Assembly: GCA_016702305.1 (NCBI GenBank)
Contig: JADJEH010000002.1
Span: forward strand, 1-64,000
Direction: 5' to 3'
Source of the DNA: a bacterium
Lineage (GTDB): Bacteria; Electryoneota; RPQS01
DNA: 64,000 nt
The notes below the pieces were generated by a model. It did not search any database, was not told the DNA's origin, and saw only the letters and a program-made list of their open reading frames with translations. Each line of letters starts with the position of its first letter. The stretch's first letter is position 1. The translations under genes were made by a program, and so were the position numbers. Below are positions 51,082-59,562 of the stretch, piece by piece.

Positions 51082-51588
51082 TTACTTTTCGATCACGCCG
51101 ACGACTTCAAGGAAATCGAGGTCGTGCCAGAGGGACGTCCAGCAATCTTCGGTGCGGACGCCGATGGCGTAGCTGGAATCGAGCGCGATGACTTTGCGCA
51201 ATTGGTTTAGAGCGAGTTCTTTTTCGCCGGCGCGGGCGAGGTGGCAGCCAAAGTGCCAGATGGCCTGTCTGTTTTGCGGATCGAGGCGCTCGGCATTACG
51301 ATAGGCGACGAGGGCTTCGGGGTCGCGGTCGAGTTTCTCGAGCATTAGTGCGCGACCATGCCATGCTTGCGAGTGGTCGGGGTTATACTTGAGCGCGGAA
51401 TCAAACCAGACGAGGCCGGAATCAAAGTCCTCATAGGAATATTGATCCCAACCGAGCTCGGCGAAATCGTCGGCGAGAAAGAGCGAGTCGTCGCGGGACG
51501 AAGCGGGCACGGACTGAACGCCGGGCTGCGAGTGGTCGGGACGATTGCAGGCCGCGGCAATGAATAGGAGAATGAATAGCCAGCGCAT
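51082..51588 (-). CDS. TPR-repeat lipoprotein
   Basis: A 168-residue protein from the ATG at 51588, just 2 bases after the pyrD stop. It begins MRWLFILLFIAAACNRPD, a lipoprotein signal with Cys14 as the lipidated residue. Three tetratricopeptide units follow: WDQYSYEDFDSGLVWFDSALKYNPDHSQAWHGRA, LDRDPEALVAYRNAERLDPQNRQAIWHFG and GEKELALNQLRKVIALDSS. The frame is open upstream through pyrD but only this start gives a lipobox. As the last gene of the Omp85/TamB operon it may act as an envelope adaptor, an inference from position and from the BamD-like architecture. Confidence 0.82.
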   Translation of the reverse strand: MRWLFILLFIAAACNRPDHSQPGVQSVPASSRDDSLFLADDFAELGWDQYSYEDFDSGLVWFDSALKYNPDHSQAWHGRALMLEKLDRDPEALVAYRNAERLDPQNRQAIWHFGCHLARAGEKELALNQLRKVIALDSSYAIGVRTEDCWTSLWHDLDFLEVVGVIEK

Positions 51589-51590
51589 GC

Positions 51591-52592
51591 TTACCTCAGG
51601 AGCTTGGCAATGACGCGCGGACCGCGATAGATGAAGGCCGTATAAATTTGCGCGAGATCGGCTCCAGCGGCAAGCGCCTGATTGAGTTGCGTGGGCGAGG
51701 AGATACCGCCTACGGCAATCACGGTCGCCTGCGGCGATAATTCTGCGCGAACGATTTTCAGGCACTCGTGCATGCGGTCGAAGATTGGCGCGCCGGACAG
51801 GCCGCCGCGATCAAGTGAGGCCGCGCGCGGAACGAGATTGCGGCGTATGGAGGTGTTGGCGCAGACGATGCCGGCCAGTCCGAGCTCGGTGACGACCTGC
51901 GCCGCAGTGCGCACATCTTCGTCGGTGAGATCGGGCGCGATCTTTAACAGGAGCGGTTTCTTGCCGCCGGTGATAGCCAGTAGCGGTGCGAGGAGTTGGC
52001 GCAAGCTGTCAGGCTCTTGCAGAGTGCGCAGTCCGACGGTGTTCGGTGAGGAAACGTTGACGACGAAGTAGTCGCCGTGGTCGAGTAACTCGGACAGCAC
52101 GTCGGCGTAGTCGTCGAGGGCATTCTCGATCGGCGTCGCGGCGTTCTTGCCGAGATTAATTCCAATTGGGCGGGTGCTGAGCTGCGCGGCGCGGAGCGTT
52201 TCGAGACGTTGTTTGACGGCGTGCATTCCATCGCCGGGAAAGCCTAAGGCATTGACGAGCGCCGCAGCTTCGGGATAGCGCCACATCCGCGGCTTGGGAT
52301 TGCCGGGTTGAGGCCGCGGCGTGACGGTTCCGATTTCGATGAAGGCGAAATTCAGCGCGCACAGTGCGGGGATGGCGCGCGCGTCTTTGTCGAAGCCGGC
52401 GGCCAGTCCGAGCGGATGCGGGAAGTTCAAGCCCATCGTGGTGACGGGCCGGGCTGCGCTTGAACCGGCCAGCGCACGCAAGAGAGCGCGGCCCGGAGCG
52501 AAATGGCCGACGCTTTCGAGTGCGGCGAGCACACGATCATGGATACGTTCGGGATCGCCGCTGAAGAGCAGGGGCCGTAGCAGTTCGTACAT
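51591..52592 (-). CDS. pyrD: dihydroorotate dehydrogenase (quinone), class 2
   Basis: A 333-residue FMN enzyme that makes orotate in pyrimidine synthesis, passing electrons to the quinone pool. The N-terminal helices (MYELLRPLLFSGDPERIHDRVLAALE) are the membrane-associated extension of class 2. It has PLGLAAGFDKDARAIPAL near 60, FIEIGTVTPRPQPGNPKPRMWRYPEAAALVNALGFPGDG near 84-120, VNVSSPNTVGLRTLQ near 180 with the catalytic Ser, CANTSIRRN near 248 and GGLSGAPIFDR and VIAVGGISS near the end. It lies 2 bases after the small Omp85 gene and 2 before the TPR lipoprotein, an odd place for a pyrimidine gene. Confidence 0.95.
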   Translation of the reverse strand: MYELLRPLLFSGDPERIHDRVLAALESVGHFAPGRALLRALAGSSAARPVTTMGLNFPHPLGLAAGFDKDARAIPALCALNFAFIEIGTVTPRPQPGNPKPRMWRYPEAAALVNALGFPGDGMHAVKQRLETLRAAQLSTRPIGINLGKNAATPIENALDDYADVLSELLDHGDYFVVNVSSPNTVGLRTLQEPDSLRQLLAPLLAITGGKKPLLLKIAPDLTDEDVRTAAQVVTELGLAGIVCANTSIRRNLVPRAASLDRGGLSGAPIFDRMHECLKIVRAELSPQATVIAVGGISSPTQLNQALAAGADLAQIYTAFIYRGPRVIAKLLR

Positions 52593-52594
52593 GA

Positions 52595-53869
52595 TTAGAA
52601 TCTCACTCCGGTGGCGAACACGACTTCGGATTCGTTGTCGAGGTTGCGTGCGTAACTGACCTCGAAGACCTGCACATAGGGAAACCTCACATGCAGAGCG
52701 GCGCCGTAGGCGAACAGGTCCGTGCGTGCGCCGTCGAGTTGTGTGTGCGCTCGTTCCGCGAACACGGCTCCGCCGATCCAGAAGGGGATATCCTGGCCAT
52801 AGCGCCCGACGAGCGGGACGTCGTACGTGATTTCGCGAGTGACCGGAAAGCGCACTTCGAGTTCGCCGCTCAAGTAGTTTGCGGCTTCCGATTTGACGCT
52901 GGAATAGCCACGGAAATTATCAGCGAAGCCGAAGTAGTAGCGGGCCCACGGCGGTGTGTTGGATTGGGCCGTGCCGCCATAGCAGCGCGCGGCAATGAGC
53001 AGCGGCCGCGAGCCGTCGGTTAAAGGAGCGTAGGTTGCGAGCGTGGCGCGTGAACGCAGAAAGGTGGTGGTGCCGAACGCCGATTCGAGATCGGCGCGCG
53101 CGAACAGGCCATGGGTGGGATACCATTCGAGATTGCGCCGGTCGAGGATCGCGTAGGGAGCGAACCACAGGGCTTGATGCGTATCGCCCGTGGCGGGGCG
53201 TTCGGCGCTTTCGCTGACGTGGTCATAGCGCAGGTTCAGCCCGAGTCGCGACGGCGCTCCGCGGCGCGTTGCGACATCAATGAAAGCACGGCGCTGTTTG
53301 AGGCGGCGGTCGAAGCCGAGCACGGAAGCGTGGCGGTCGGAGAGGTCGAGCGAACGAACACCCACACTGACGGCCAGGGGCCGACGCGGCGAGAGCCAGC
53401 GGGTTTGATATTCGAGATTCACACCTGAGCGCGCGCCGAATTCGGTGAGCACGCCGAGCGCGGCGCCATGACCGCGGAAGTTGATGTCGGCGAATCCGGC
53501 GGTGAAGACGATGATGTCCATGATGCGGTCGGGTTCGCGCAGCGCATCGTTGAGTGAACCCTCCATGGGACTGGCGCCGAGAATGGGAATAAACCGAAAC
53601 TGTTCAGAGACCTGCACGGTGATCACGCCTTCGTTATCGTGGTCCACGCGGACGTTGTTGAACAGTCCAAGCGAGAGCAGGCGCAAGCGCGCGGCCTCGA
53701 GATCGGCGGCGGTTACGCTGTCTTCAACATCGAATCGTAACTCACGTTCGATTACCCAAGGGCGAGTCAGCTGATTGCCGATGAGAGTGATTTCGGCGAC
53801 CTGCACTTTGGCGGGAGCGGGTTGCGCGAAGAGCGGCACGGCGCAGAGTAACCAAATCAGAATGAACAT
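52595..53869 (-). CDS. small Omp85-family outer-membrane protein
   Basis: A 424-residue protein from the ATG at 53869, which overlaps the TamB-like stop by one base. The signal peptide is MFILIWLLCAVPLFAQ. One POTRA domain is clear (VQVAEITLIGNQLTRPWVIERELRFDVEDSVTAADLEAARLRLLSLGLFNNVRV). A 16-strand-type barrel follows, with ARYYFGFADNFRGYSSVKSEAANYL (Omp85 motif near 325-350) and the end SEVVFATGVRF with a terminal Phe. With one POTRA it is shorter than BamA. It resembles the small TamA-like or patatin-barrel-like Omp85 proteins. Its place directly after the TamB-like gene suggests work in envelope assembly or transport. Confidence 0.85.
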   Translation of the reverse strand: MFILIWLLCAVPLFAQPAPAKVQVAEITLIGNQLTRPWVIERELRFDVEDSVTAADLEAARLRLLSLGLFNNVRVDHDNEGVITVQVSEQFRFIPILGASPMEGSLNDALREPDRIMDIIVFTAGFADINFRGHGAALGVLTEFGARSGVNLEYQTRWLSPRRPLAVSVGVRSLDLSDRHASVLGFDRRLKQRRAFIDVATRRGAPSRLGLNLRYDHVSESAERPATGDTHQALWFAPYAILDRRNLEWYPTHGLFARADLESAFGTTTFLRSRATLATYAPLTDGSRPLLIAARCYGGTAQSNTPPWARYYFGFADNFRGYSSVKSEAANYLSGELEVRFPVTREITYDVPLVGRYGQDIPFWIGGAVFAERAHTQLDGARTDLFAYGAALHVRFPYVQVFEVSYARNLDNESEVVFATGVRF

Positions 53870-56800
53870 TAGCGCCACTCGAATTGCAGGTAGACAGTGA
53901 ACGAGCTGCTGGATGAACTGCGTTCGCGTGATTCCTGCTCCGCGGTCAGCTTCATCCAATCGAGCAGCCGGTAGTCAATGGACACTTTCTGTCCGGAGCG
54001 GGGATCTTCAATTGGCTGAAAGACGCGAATGAAGAGGCGGTCGGTGACGTATGTGCCGAGTTCGAGCTGGCCGCTGGACAGATCGTTCAGACCGCCGGGT
54101 CCGGGGCGGAATTCGAAGACATCGAGGCCGGAGGCTTTGCCGACGATGTCGGAGACCTGTCCGCTGGCCGCGTCAATGACGGATTGTTCGGCGCTGAAGC
54201 CGCCTTCGCCGGAACCTGCGAAGGGCAGGAGTTTTTGAATGGCCTCGTCGCTGGACATCGCTTGTCCGTCGCCGTATTTACCGCTGAATTCGGCGAGCGA
54301 GTGATCAGGAGTTCCGGTCAGAGCGACGGTGACTTCGTAGGATCGTTCGCGTTCAACGCCGCTGTAGATAGCGGAGATATTGAGCTCGGGACTGTCGGCG
54401 GGTCCGTCGAAGCGCACGGTGGAGTTTTCGGCGATGCGCAATTCCTGTCCGTAGAATTTGACGGTGCCTTTGCGGATGGCGATTTCGCCGTTAGCCGTGG
54501 GCTCGGCGTAATGGTTCTTTTGGATGCGCAGTTGGCCGGCGAGTTCGAGGTTCAATCCGGCGCCGCGAATCCAGAAGTTACCGGGGATGACGATGGTCAG
54601 GTCATGGGACAACGAAGAGTAGAAGGCGTCGGCATTGAAGCCTGCTTCGAGGGAATCGCCGCGCAGATCGGCGAGCACACTGTCGAGGTTAACGGTTTCA
54701 ATGGTCTTCGTGGCCGATTGCGTGAGTCGGTATTGACCTTCTTCGACGGTGAGTCTACCTTCGGCCGTCAGCGAATCGAACGGTCCGGTCAGCCGGATAT
54801 CGCCGTCGAGTCGGGCTTGCTGAATGCGCGAGTTAACGGCTTCAAATTTGTCGAAGGCGAGATTGAGGCTGAGTTCTTGCGGCCAAGGGACGCCGAGGCG
54901 CGCGAAGCCCGACCCGGTCATGGTGCCGCGACTGGTGGCGCGGAGCGAGTGAATGATCAGCGAATCGCGCCGCAGGTCGGCATCGAGTACGATCCACTTG
55001 TAGGCGATTCCGAAGCGAGTGTCGCGGTAGAAGCCGTCCACAAGATGCACATCGCCGCTCCAATCAGGTTGGCTGACGCTGCCGGACAGTTGGAGATCGG
55101 CGGAGAGGTAGCCATCCAGCAGCGTGCCGGGCGAGAGCCACGGGCGCAGGCGATCGAGATCGAGCGAATCCATCAGCAGTTTGCCGGCCAGCAGTTCACC
55201 GGAGGGCACGATCAGCCCCAGCTGCATTGAGAAGCGCGCGGGCAGCGCGGCGGTGGCCGTCAGCGTGGTATCGTTATACCACAGATAGGACGCGGTGGCG
55301 GTCAGGAAACCGGATTCGGTGAGGTCGGCGATCAACGTGATGCGATCGGCGAGTGGCGCATCTTCGAAGGTGAGGCTGTCGAGCAGGAGTTCGAGTCGTC
55401 CGGCGACGGCGCTATCGGGACCGGTAATCTGCACACGCAGGTTCAGATCGCCATCGGGCAAGGTCGTGCGCAAGATCGGTGCAAGTTGGCTTGTGCGCAG
55501 TCCGGAGAATTCGAGGGCGAGGTCTTGCACACCGGGATTTTCGAGATAGCCTGTCGCGCGAAGGACGCCGTAGTCCGAGCGCAGCACGAGCGCGGCAATT
55601 TCATAGTGCAGGCTGTCGAAGGTCGCTTCAATCGGATAGTCGTTGTGCCAGACCGTGTTGTAGGTCGTGAGCGCAAGCTCGTCCACAGTGAGCACGAGCG
55701 GCGTTGAGCTGTAGTCGAGCGCGCCCGCGGCCGCGATCTTAAACGTATCCTGCCTCGCGGCCAGTGCGCAGGTGAAGGCAGGCGCGGCCCACGAGCCGGC
55801 GAGGGACAGCGACAGGGGCGTGATGGTTTCGTTGAAGGCGCGCACTGAGTCGCAGAGCAAATTCAGGCGAAGCTGTTCGGCGGCGGTATCGAGCGTGTCG
55901 CAGCGGGCCGTTAGGTTGTGGGCGACAATGCCGCCGTAGGCCGCGCGTTGGCTGATCAGCGTGCCGCGCGCGCCGATAACGGGTGTGGAGTCGGTGAGCG
56001 TCACGGCAGCGACGACATCGAGTTCGGCGTCGGCGGAAATGGAATCCACTTGCGGGAGATAGGGCCTCAGCAGATCGCGAAAGTCAGCGACTTGGGGAAT
56101 GCTCGCGGTGAATTCAGTGGTGATAGACTCAGTGTAGTCGCCGCGCGCGAAGAGCAAGGCGGAGGCGGAACCGAGGCGGAGGCGCGTGGAGTCGAGTTTG
56201 AAGTGTGTACCCTCGATGCGCGCGTGGAAGGCAAGGCTATCAAGATCGTAACGGCCCAGCGTCACAGGTCCGAGCACGAGTGTGGCGTCAACGATCTGTT
56301 CGGCGCCGGGTTCGCGGTATAGTTCAAACTCCGTTTGACCGGAGAGAGGCGACAGCGAATCAGGGACTTGCGGGACGAAGGCATGGAGATCCGCTGCGGC
56401 GAGCGTGGCGCGGCCGTATAGATAGAGCGAATCGGGATTCAGACCGTCGCTGCGCAGCCGGACGTTGAACGCGCCGGAGTTGGTGCGAATCTCACCGGCA
56501 AGTGCGGCGGCGTTTTCGTAGAGCTCGGCTTCAACGTCGGCAGCGATTTCGACGGCGCCGTAGAAGGCGCTGTCGAGTTCAATCCGGCCTCTCCAGTCGT
56601 GACTCCACGCGGACGACGGTGATTTGGTGAGCGCGGCGCGGCCATTGAAGGCGTGCGCGACGGAATCGCCGAGCCAGTAGGACAACACAAGATTGGTGAA
56701 GCTGACGCCGAGCGAAACGCGGGCGGAGTCGGCGTAGTTCTCAATCTCGACGTCGCCTTTCAATTGACCCACGTGTTCGGCGGAGGCGGCAAAGATTGCG

Positions 56801-57558
56801 GTGAGGTCGCGGCGCTGGACATGGCCATGCAGGTCGAGCGTAAGACTGCCGAGCGCGGGAAACGCCGGCGCCCATTGCCCGGCGACATAGGCGGATGTTC
56901 CGTTAAAGACAGCAGCTCCCGCCCAGAGCGTATCGGAATACGGTCGGACGACGGCATTGCTGGCGAATGAGAAATTGCCGGCTTGCGCGATATTGCAATC
57001 GTAGGTGATGATCGAATCAGTGAGGGCAGCGTCACCGGTCAGCGTATGATTGGTGAACGTTGTGCTGAAAGCGTCGCCAAGTCGGACAGCGAGTGAATCC
57101 ACGCCGAGGGTGAGGCGGTCGAGACGAATCCAAAGCGGTCGCGTGGTCGTGTCCGGCTCGGGCGAGGGCAACGTGGCGAAGGCGCGTTGAAGATTGCTGC
57201 CGGACGAGTCGACGACGATGCGGCCGCGGATGTGCTCCAGATCGGCCTTCAAGACATGCACGCGACCGAGGACCAAATCCCACGGCGCGAGCCATACGCG
57301 GGCGCGGTCGGTCGTGAGCACGACGGCACCGGCGTCGTCTTTGATCACGAGGTTGCGCGCGACGAGAGCGCCGTGGAGCTTGAGGGTGATGTAGTCTACA
57401 GAAACGGTGCCGGCGATCTGGCGATTGACGATTTTGAGTGCGCGCTGGGCGAGATACTGCTGCACCGGCTCCTGTTGAATGAGGAAGAAGCCGGAGGCGA
57501 GCAGCGCGCCGACCAGGGCGACGGGCCAAAGGAAGATGCGTGAGAGCCAGCGCCGCAT
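53869..57558 (-). CDS. tamB: TamB-like AsmA-superfamily translocation/assembly protein
   Basis: A 1229-residue protein from the ATG at 57558, which overlaps the TamA-like stop (ATGA). A single N-terminal membrane anchor (RIFLWPVALVGALLASGFFLIQQ) is followed by AQRALKIVNRQIAGTVSVDYITLKLHGALVARNLVIKD, the AsmA-like start. A long beta-taco of repeating amphipathic strands spans the periplasm. The C-terminal 300 residues form the TamB/DUF490 domain: GNFWIRGAGLNLELAGQLRIQKN, ITVKFYGQELRIAENSTVRFDG-like and LGTYVTDRLFIRVFQPIEDP, ending YLQFEW-R. Such proteins bridge inner and outer membrane and move phospholipid or help outer-membrane protein insertion. Two Omp85 partners flank it. Confidence 0.9.
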   Translation of the reverse strand: MRRWLSRIFLWPVALVGALLASGFFLIQQEPVQQYLAQRALKIVNRQIAGTVSVDYITLKLHGALVARNLVIKDDAGAVVLTTDRARVWLAPWDLVLGRVHVLKADLEHIRGRIVVDSSGSNLQRAFATLPSPEPDTTTRPLWIRLDRLTLGVDSLAVRLGDAFSTTFTNHTLTGDAALTDSIITYDCNIAQAGNFSFASNAVVRPYSDTLWAGAAVFNGTSAYVAGQWAPAFPALGSLTLDLHGHVQRRDLTAIFAASAEHVGQLKGDVEIENYADSARVSLGVSFTNLVLSYWLGDSVAHAFNGRAALTKSPSSAWSHDWRGRIELDSAFYGAVEIAADVEAELYENAAALAGEIRTNSGAFNVRLRSDGLNPDSLYLYGRATLAAADLHAFVPQVPDSLSPLSGQTEFELYREPGAEQIVDATLVLGPVTLGRYDLDSLAFHARIEGTHFKLDSTRLRLGSASALLFARGDYTESITTEFTASIPQVADFRDLLRPYLPQVDSISADAELDVVAAVTLTDSTPVIGARGTLISQRAAYGGIVAHNLTARCDTLDTAAEQLRLNLLCDSVRAFNETITPLSLSLAGSWAAPAFTCALAARQDTFKIAAAGALDYSSTPLVLTVDELALTTYNTVWHNDYPIEATFDSLHYEIAALVLRSDYGVLRATGYLENPGVQDLALEFSGLRTSQLAPILRTTLPDGDLNLRVQITGPDSAVAGRLELLLDSLTFEDAPLADRITLIADLTESGFLTATASYLWYNDTTLTATAALPARFSMQLGLIVPSGELLAGKLLMDSLDLDRLRPWLSPGTLLDGYLSADLQLSGSVSQPDWSGDVHLVDGFYRDTRFGIAYKWIVLDADLRRDSLIIHSLRATSRGTMTGSGFARLGVPWPQELSLNLAFDKFEAVNSRIQQARLDGDIRLTGPFDSLTAEGRLTVEEGQYRLTQSATKTIETVNLDSVLADLRGDSLEAGFNADAFYSSLSHDLTIVIPGNFWIRGAGLNLELAGQLRIQKNHYAEPTANGEIAIRKGTVKFYGQELRIAENSTVRFDGPADSPELNISAIYSGVERERSYEVTVALTGTPDHSLAEFSGKYGDGQAMSSDEAIQKLLPFAGSGEGGFSAEQSVIDAASGQVSDIVGKASGLDVFEFRPGPGGLNDLSSGQLELGTYVTDRLFIRVFQPIEDPRSGQKVSIDYRLLDWMKLTAEQESRERSSSSSSFTVYLQFEWR

Positions 57559-59420
57559 CAGAAGGCCGATCCGAGTAAGACATGGATGGCCCACGGCTGT
57601 TCGCCGTAGGGGTTCTCGCGGAGCTGATAGCCGAAGTCAACGCGGATGGGTCCGACGAGCGTGAGGAAGCGCAGGCCCGCGCCGCCGGTCGTGTAGAGAT
57701 CGGTCAAACGTGCCTGGGCGGATTCATTCCAGACGTTTCCGCCATCAGCGAAGAGAATCGCACTGACGGGTCCCCAGATATCGCGTTGAACTTCGACTGT
57801 AGCGAAGGCGGAGTAGTTGCCGCCGACGACGACGGATTGATCTTCTTCCGCGCGCGGTCCGATTTTGTTGCGGCCCCAGCCGCGAATGTTGGAAACTCCG
57901 CCGAGTTTCAAGCGCTCCTGAATGGGAGTCGTGGGGGAGTCGTATAACGTGCCCATGAACCCGACCTCACTGCGAAGGGCGAAGACTGTGAAGCGATTCG
58001 CAGGAATCAACACGCGGCCTGCGACGACAGCGCGCCACCAGCGATCCGGCAAATCCCAGAGCAGACCGGATTCAGCCAACGTCAGGCTGAGCACCTGTCC
58101 GCGGCGCGGGACAAGCGGATTGTCACGTGTGTCCCACCCGACGGCGAAGGTCTCGATGGAAATGGAGCTCACGTTGGTGACTGTTCCGGCAGAATCCACG
58201 CGCACTTCCTGGCGTCCGAATTCGTTGGCGACGGACAGGGCAACTTTGGGCAGCGGCGCTGCCGACAGGCGGGTGGTGGCGGAGGTGGTGCGAATGATCG
58301 TTCCGACATCGAACTCATATTCCCACGACGGGGTGATGGTGACGTCGGTGCTATTGAGCGGAGTGTGCGGCCAGAAGAGCGAGAAGCCGACTTTGCGATC
58401 AATTTTTTTCGTTTCGTTGAAGACGTCGCTGGCTTTGGTCTCCATTTTGAAACGACGGGCGCGGCCGAAGAAATTCAGATCGCTCAGTTCACCGGAGACG
58501 TGCACGCCTTCTTCGGTGTCGTAGCCGGAGCCTGTACGAACGATGTAGCGGTTGCCCTCTTCGGTGCGAATCAGGACGTCGAGAGTGTCGGACTCTTGTT
58601 CGAGATTGACATCGGCGCGCACCATGCGAAAGGTTTCGAGTCGCAGGAGTCGTTTGCGGGTTTCGTCGAGCCGCGTGGGGGAATACGGATCAAACTCGCG
58701 GTAGGCGAGTTCACGGCGGGCTGTGCCCTCGGCGACTTGTTTCAATCCAGTAATGTGTGTCTGGCCAAAGCGGCAGAAGGGTCCGGCGTTCAGATGGAAG
58801 ATAACATCGGCGGAGTCGGCCGTGACGAGGAGCGTATCGAAGGTGACGTCAGCGCGGGCATGACCGATCAGGCGGAGTCGGTAGCGGAGCGTGTCAGCGG
58901 CGATATGCAGGTCGGTCTGCGACAGCCGTTTACCTTCGCGAATGGGCAGTTTCGCGGCCCAACGGGCTGAATCCACGCCAGCGGCTGAGCCTTGGGCGAG
59001 CTGCAAGCTCCAGTGGCGGAGGACGAGGGGGATGCCTTCTTCGATTTGCACGAGGGCGCGCAGTTCTTCTTTGCGCTCGTCGGGGAGAATTCTCCCGGTC
59101 ACCCGCGCGGCGGGGAAGCCTTCACGCTGGTAGAAATTGCGGACGCGGAGCAGGTCGGCGGCGAAATCTTCGGCATAGAAGGTGGTGCGACTGCCGAGGG
59201 CAACGTAGCGACGCAGCCAGGTTGGCTTCTCGGTGGCCATGATGTCGAGCAGGTCGGCCCGGGCGAAGGCATGGATGCCGGGAAACTCGATGACGCGGAT
59301 GGGCCAGCCGGTGTAGCGCTGCCACGCTTCGTAGTCATCGAGCGTGAACTGCGCCACGGCGGTGGTGGTCCACAGCAGCAGGGCGGCGAGGAGGTTGAAT
59401 TTATAGAAAAGGCGGCGCAT
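57558..59420 (-). CDS. tamA: TamA/BamA-like Omp85 outer-membrane protein
   Basis: A 620-residue protein starting MRRLFYKFNLLAALLLWTTTAVAQ, a signal peptide. The frame is open for another 215 codons upstream but that part lies opposite the next gene and is not coding. Three POTRA-like segments follow (near residues 80, 165 and 240; for example FGQTHITGLKQVAEGTARRELAYREFDPYSPTRLDETRKRLLRL). The Omp85 barrel contains VGWDTRDNPLVPRRGQVLSL, RLKLGGVSNIRGWGRNKIGP and a terminal LLGSAF. It is the first gene of a five-gene operon, with TamB coupled directly behind it. The pairing argues for a TAM-like complex. Confidence 0.9.
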   Translation of the reverse strand: MRRLFYKFNLLAALLLWTTTAVAQFTLDDYEAWQRYTGWPIRVIEFPGIHAFARADLLDIMATEKPTWLRRYVALGSRTTFYAEDFAADLLRVRNFYQREGFPAARVTGRILPDERKEELRALVQIEEGIPLVLRHWSLQLAQGSAAGVDSARWAAKLPIREGKRLSQTDLHIAADTLRYRLRLIGHARADVTFDTLLVTADSADVIFHLNAGPFCRFGQTHITGLKQVAEGTARRELAYREFDPYSPTRLDETRKRLLRLETFRMVRADVNLEQESDTLDVLIRTEEGNRYIVRTGSGYDTEEGVHVSGELSDLNFFGRARRFKMETKASDVFNETKKIDRKVGFSLFWPHTPLNSTDVTITPSWEYEFDVGTIIRTTSATTRLSAAPLPKVALSVANEFGRQEVRVDSAGTVTNVSSISIETFAVGWDTRDNPLVPRRGQVLSLTLAESGLLWDLPDRWWRAVVAGRVLIPANRFTVFALRSEVGFMGTLYDSPTTPIQERLKLGGVSNIRGWGRNKIGPRAEEDQSVVVGGNYSAFATVEVQRDIWGPVSAILFADGGNVWNESAQARLTDLYTTGGAGLRFLTLVGPIRVDFGYQLRENPYGEQPWAIHVLLGSAF

Positions 59421-59562
59421 ACAACCAAGAAATAAGGGGAAAAAGGAGCGGAAAAGCAACAGCGGGCAAGCGGGCGAAGATGGGGAGATCGGTGGAGAAT
59501 GATGAACGATGAAGGATGGATGAGCGACGGAATGAACGCGGCCCGCTTGCGCGGGCCGGGAA

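Noticed and set aside
59539..59558. A terminator between the TamA-like gene and the gene at 59563
   Set aside because: The 8-pair stem is stable but has no T tract on either side, so its function as a terminator is doubtful.
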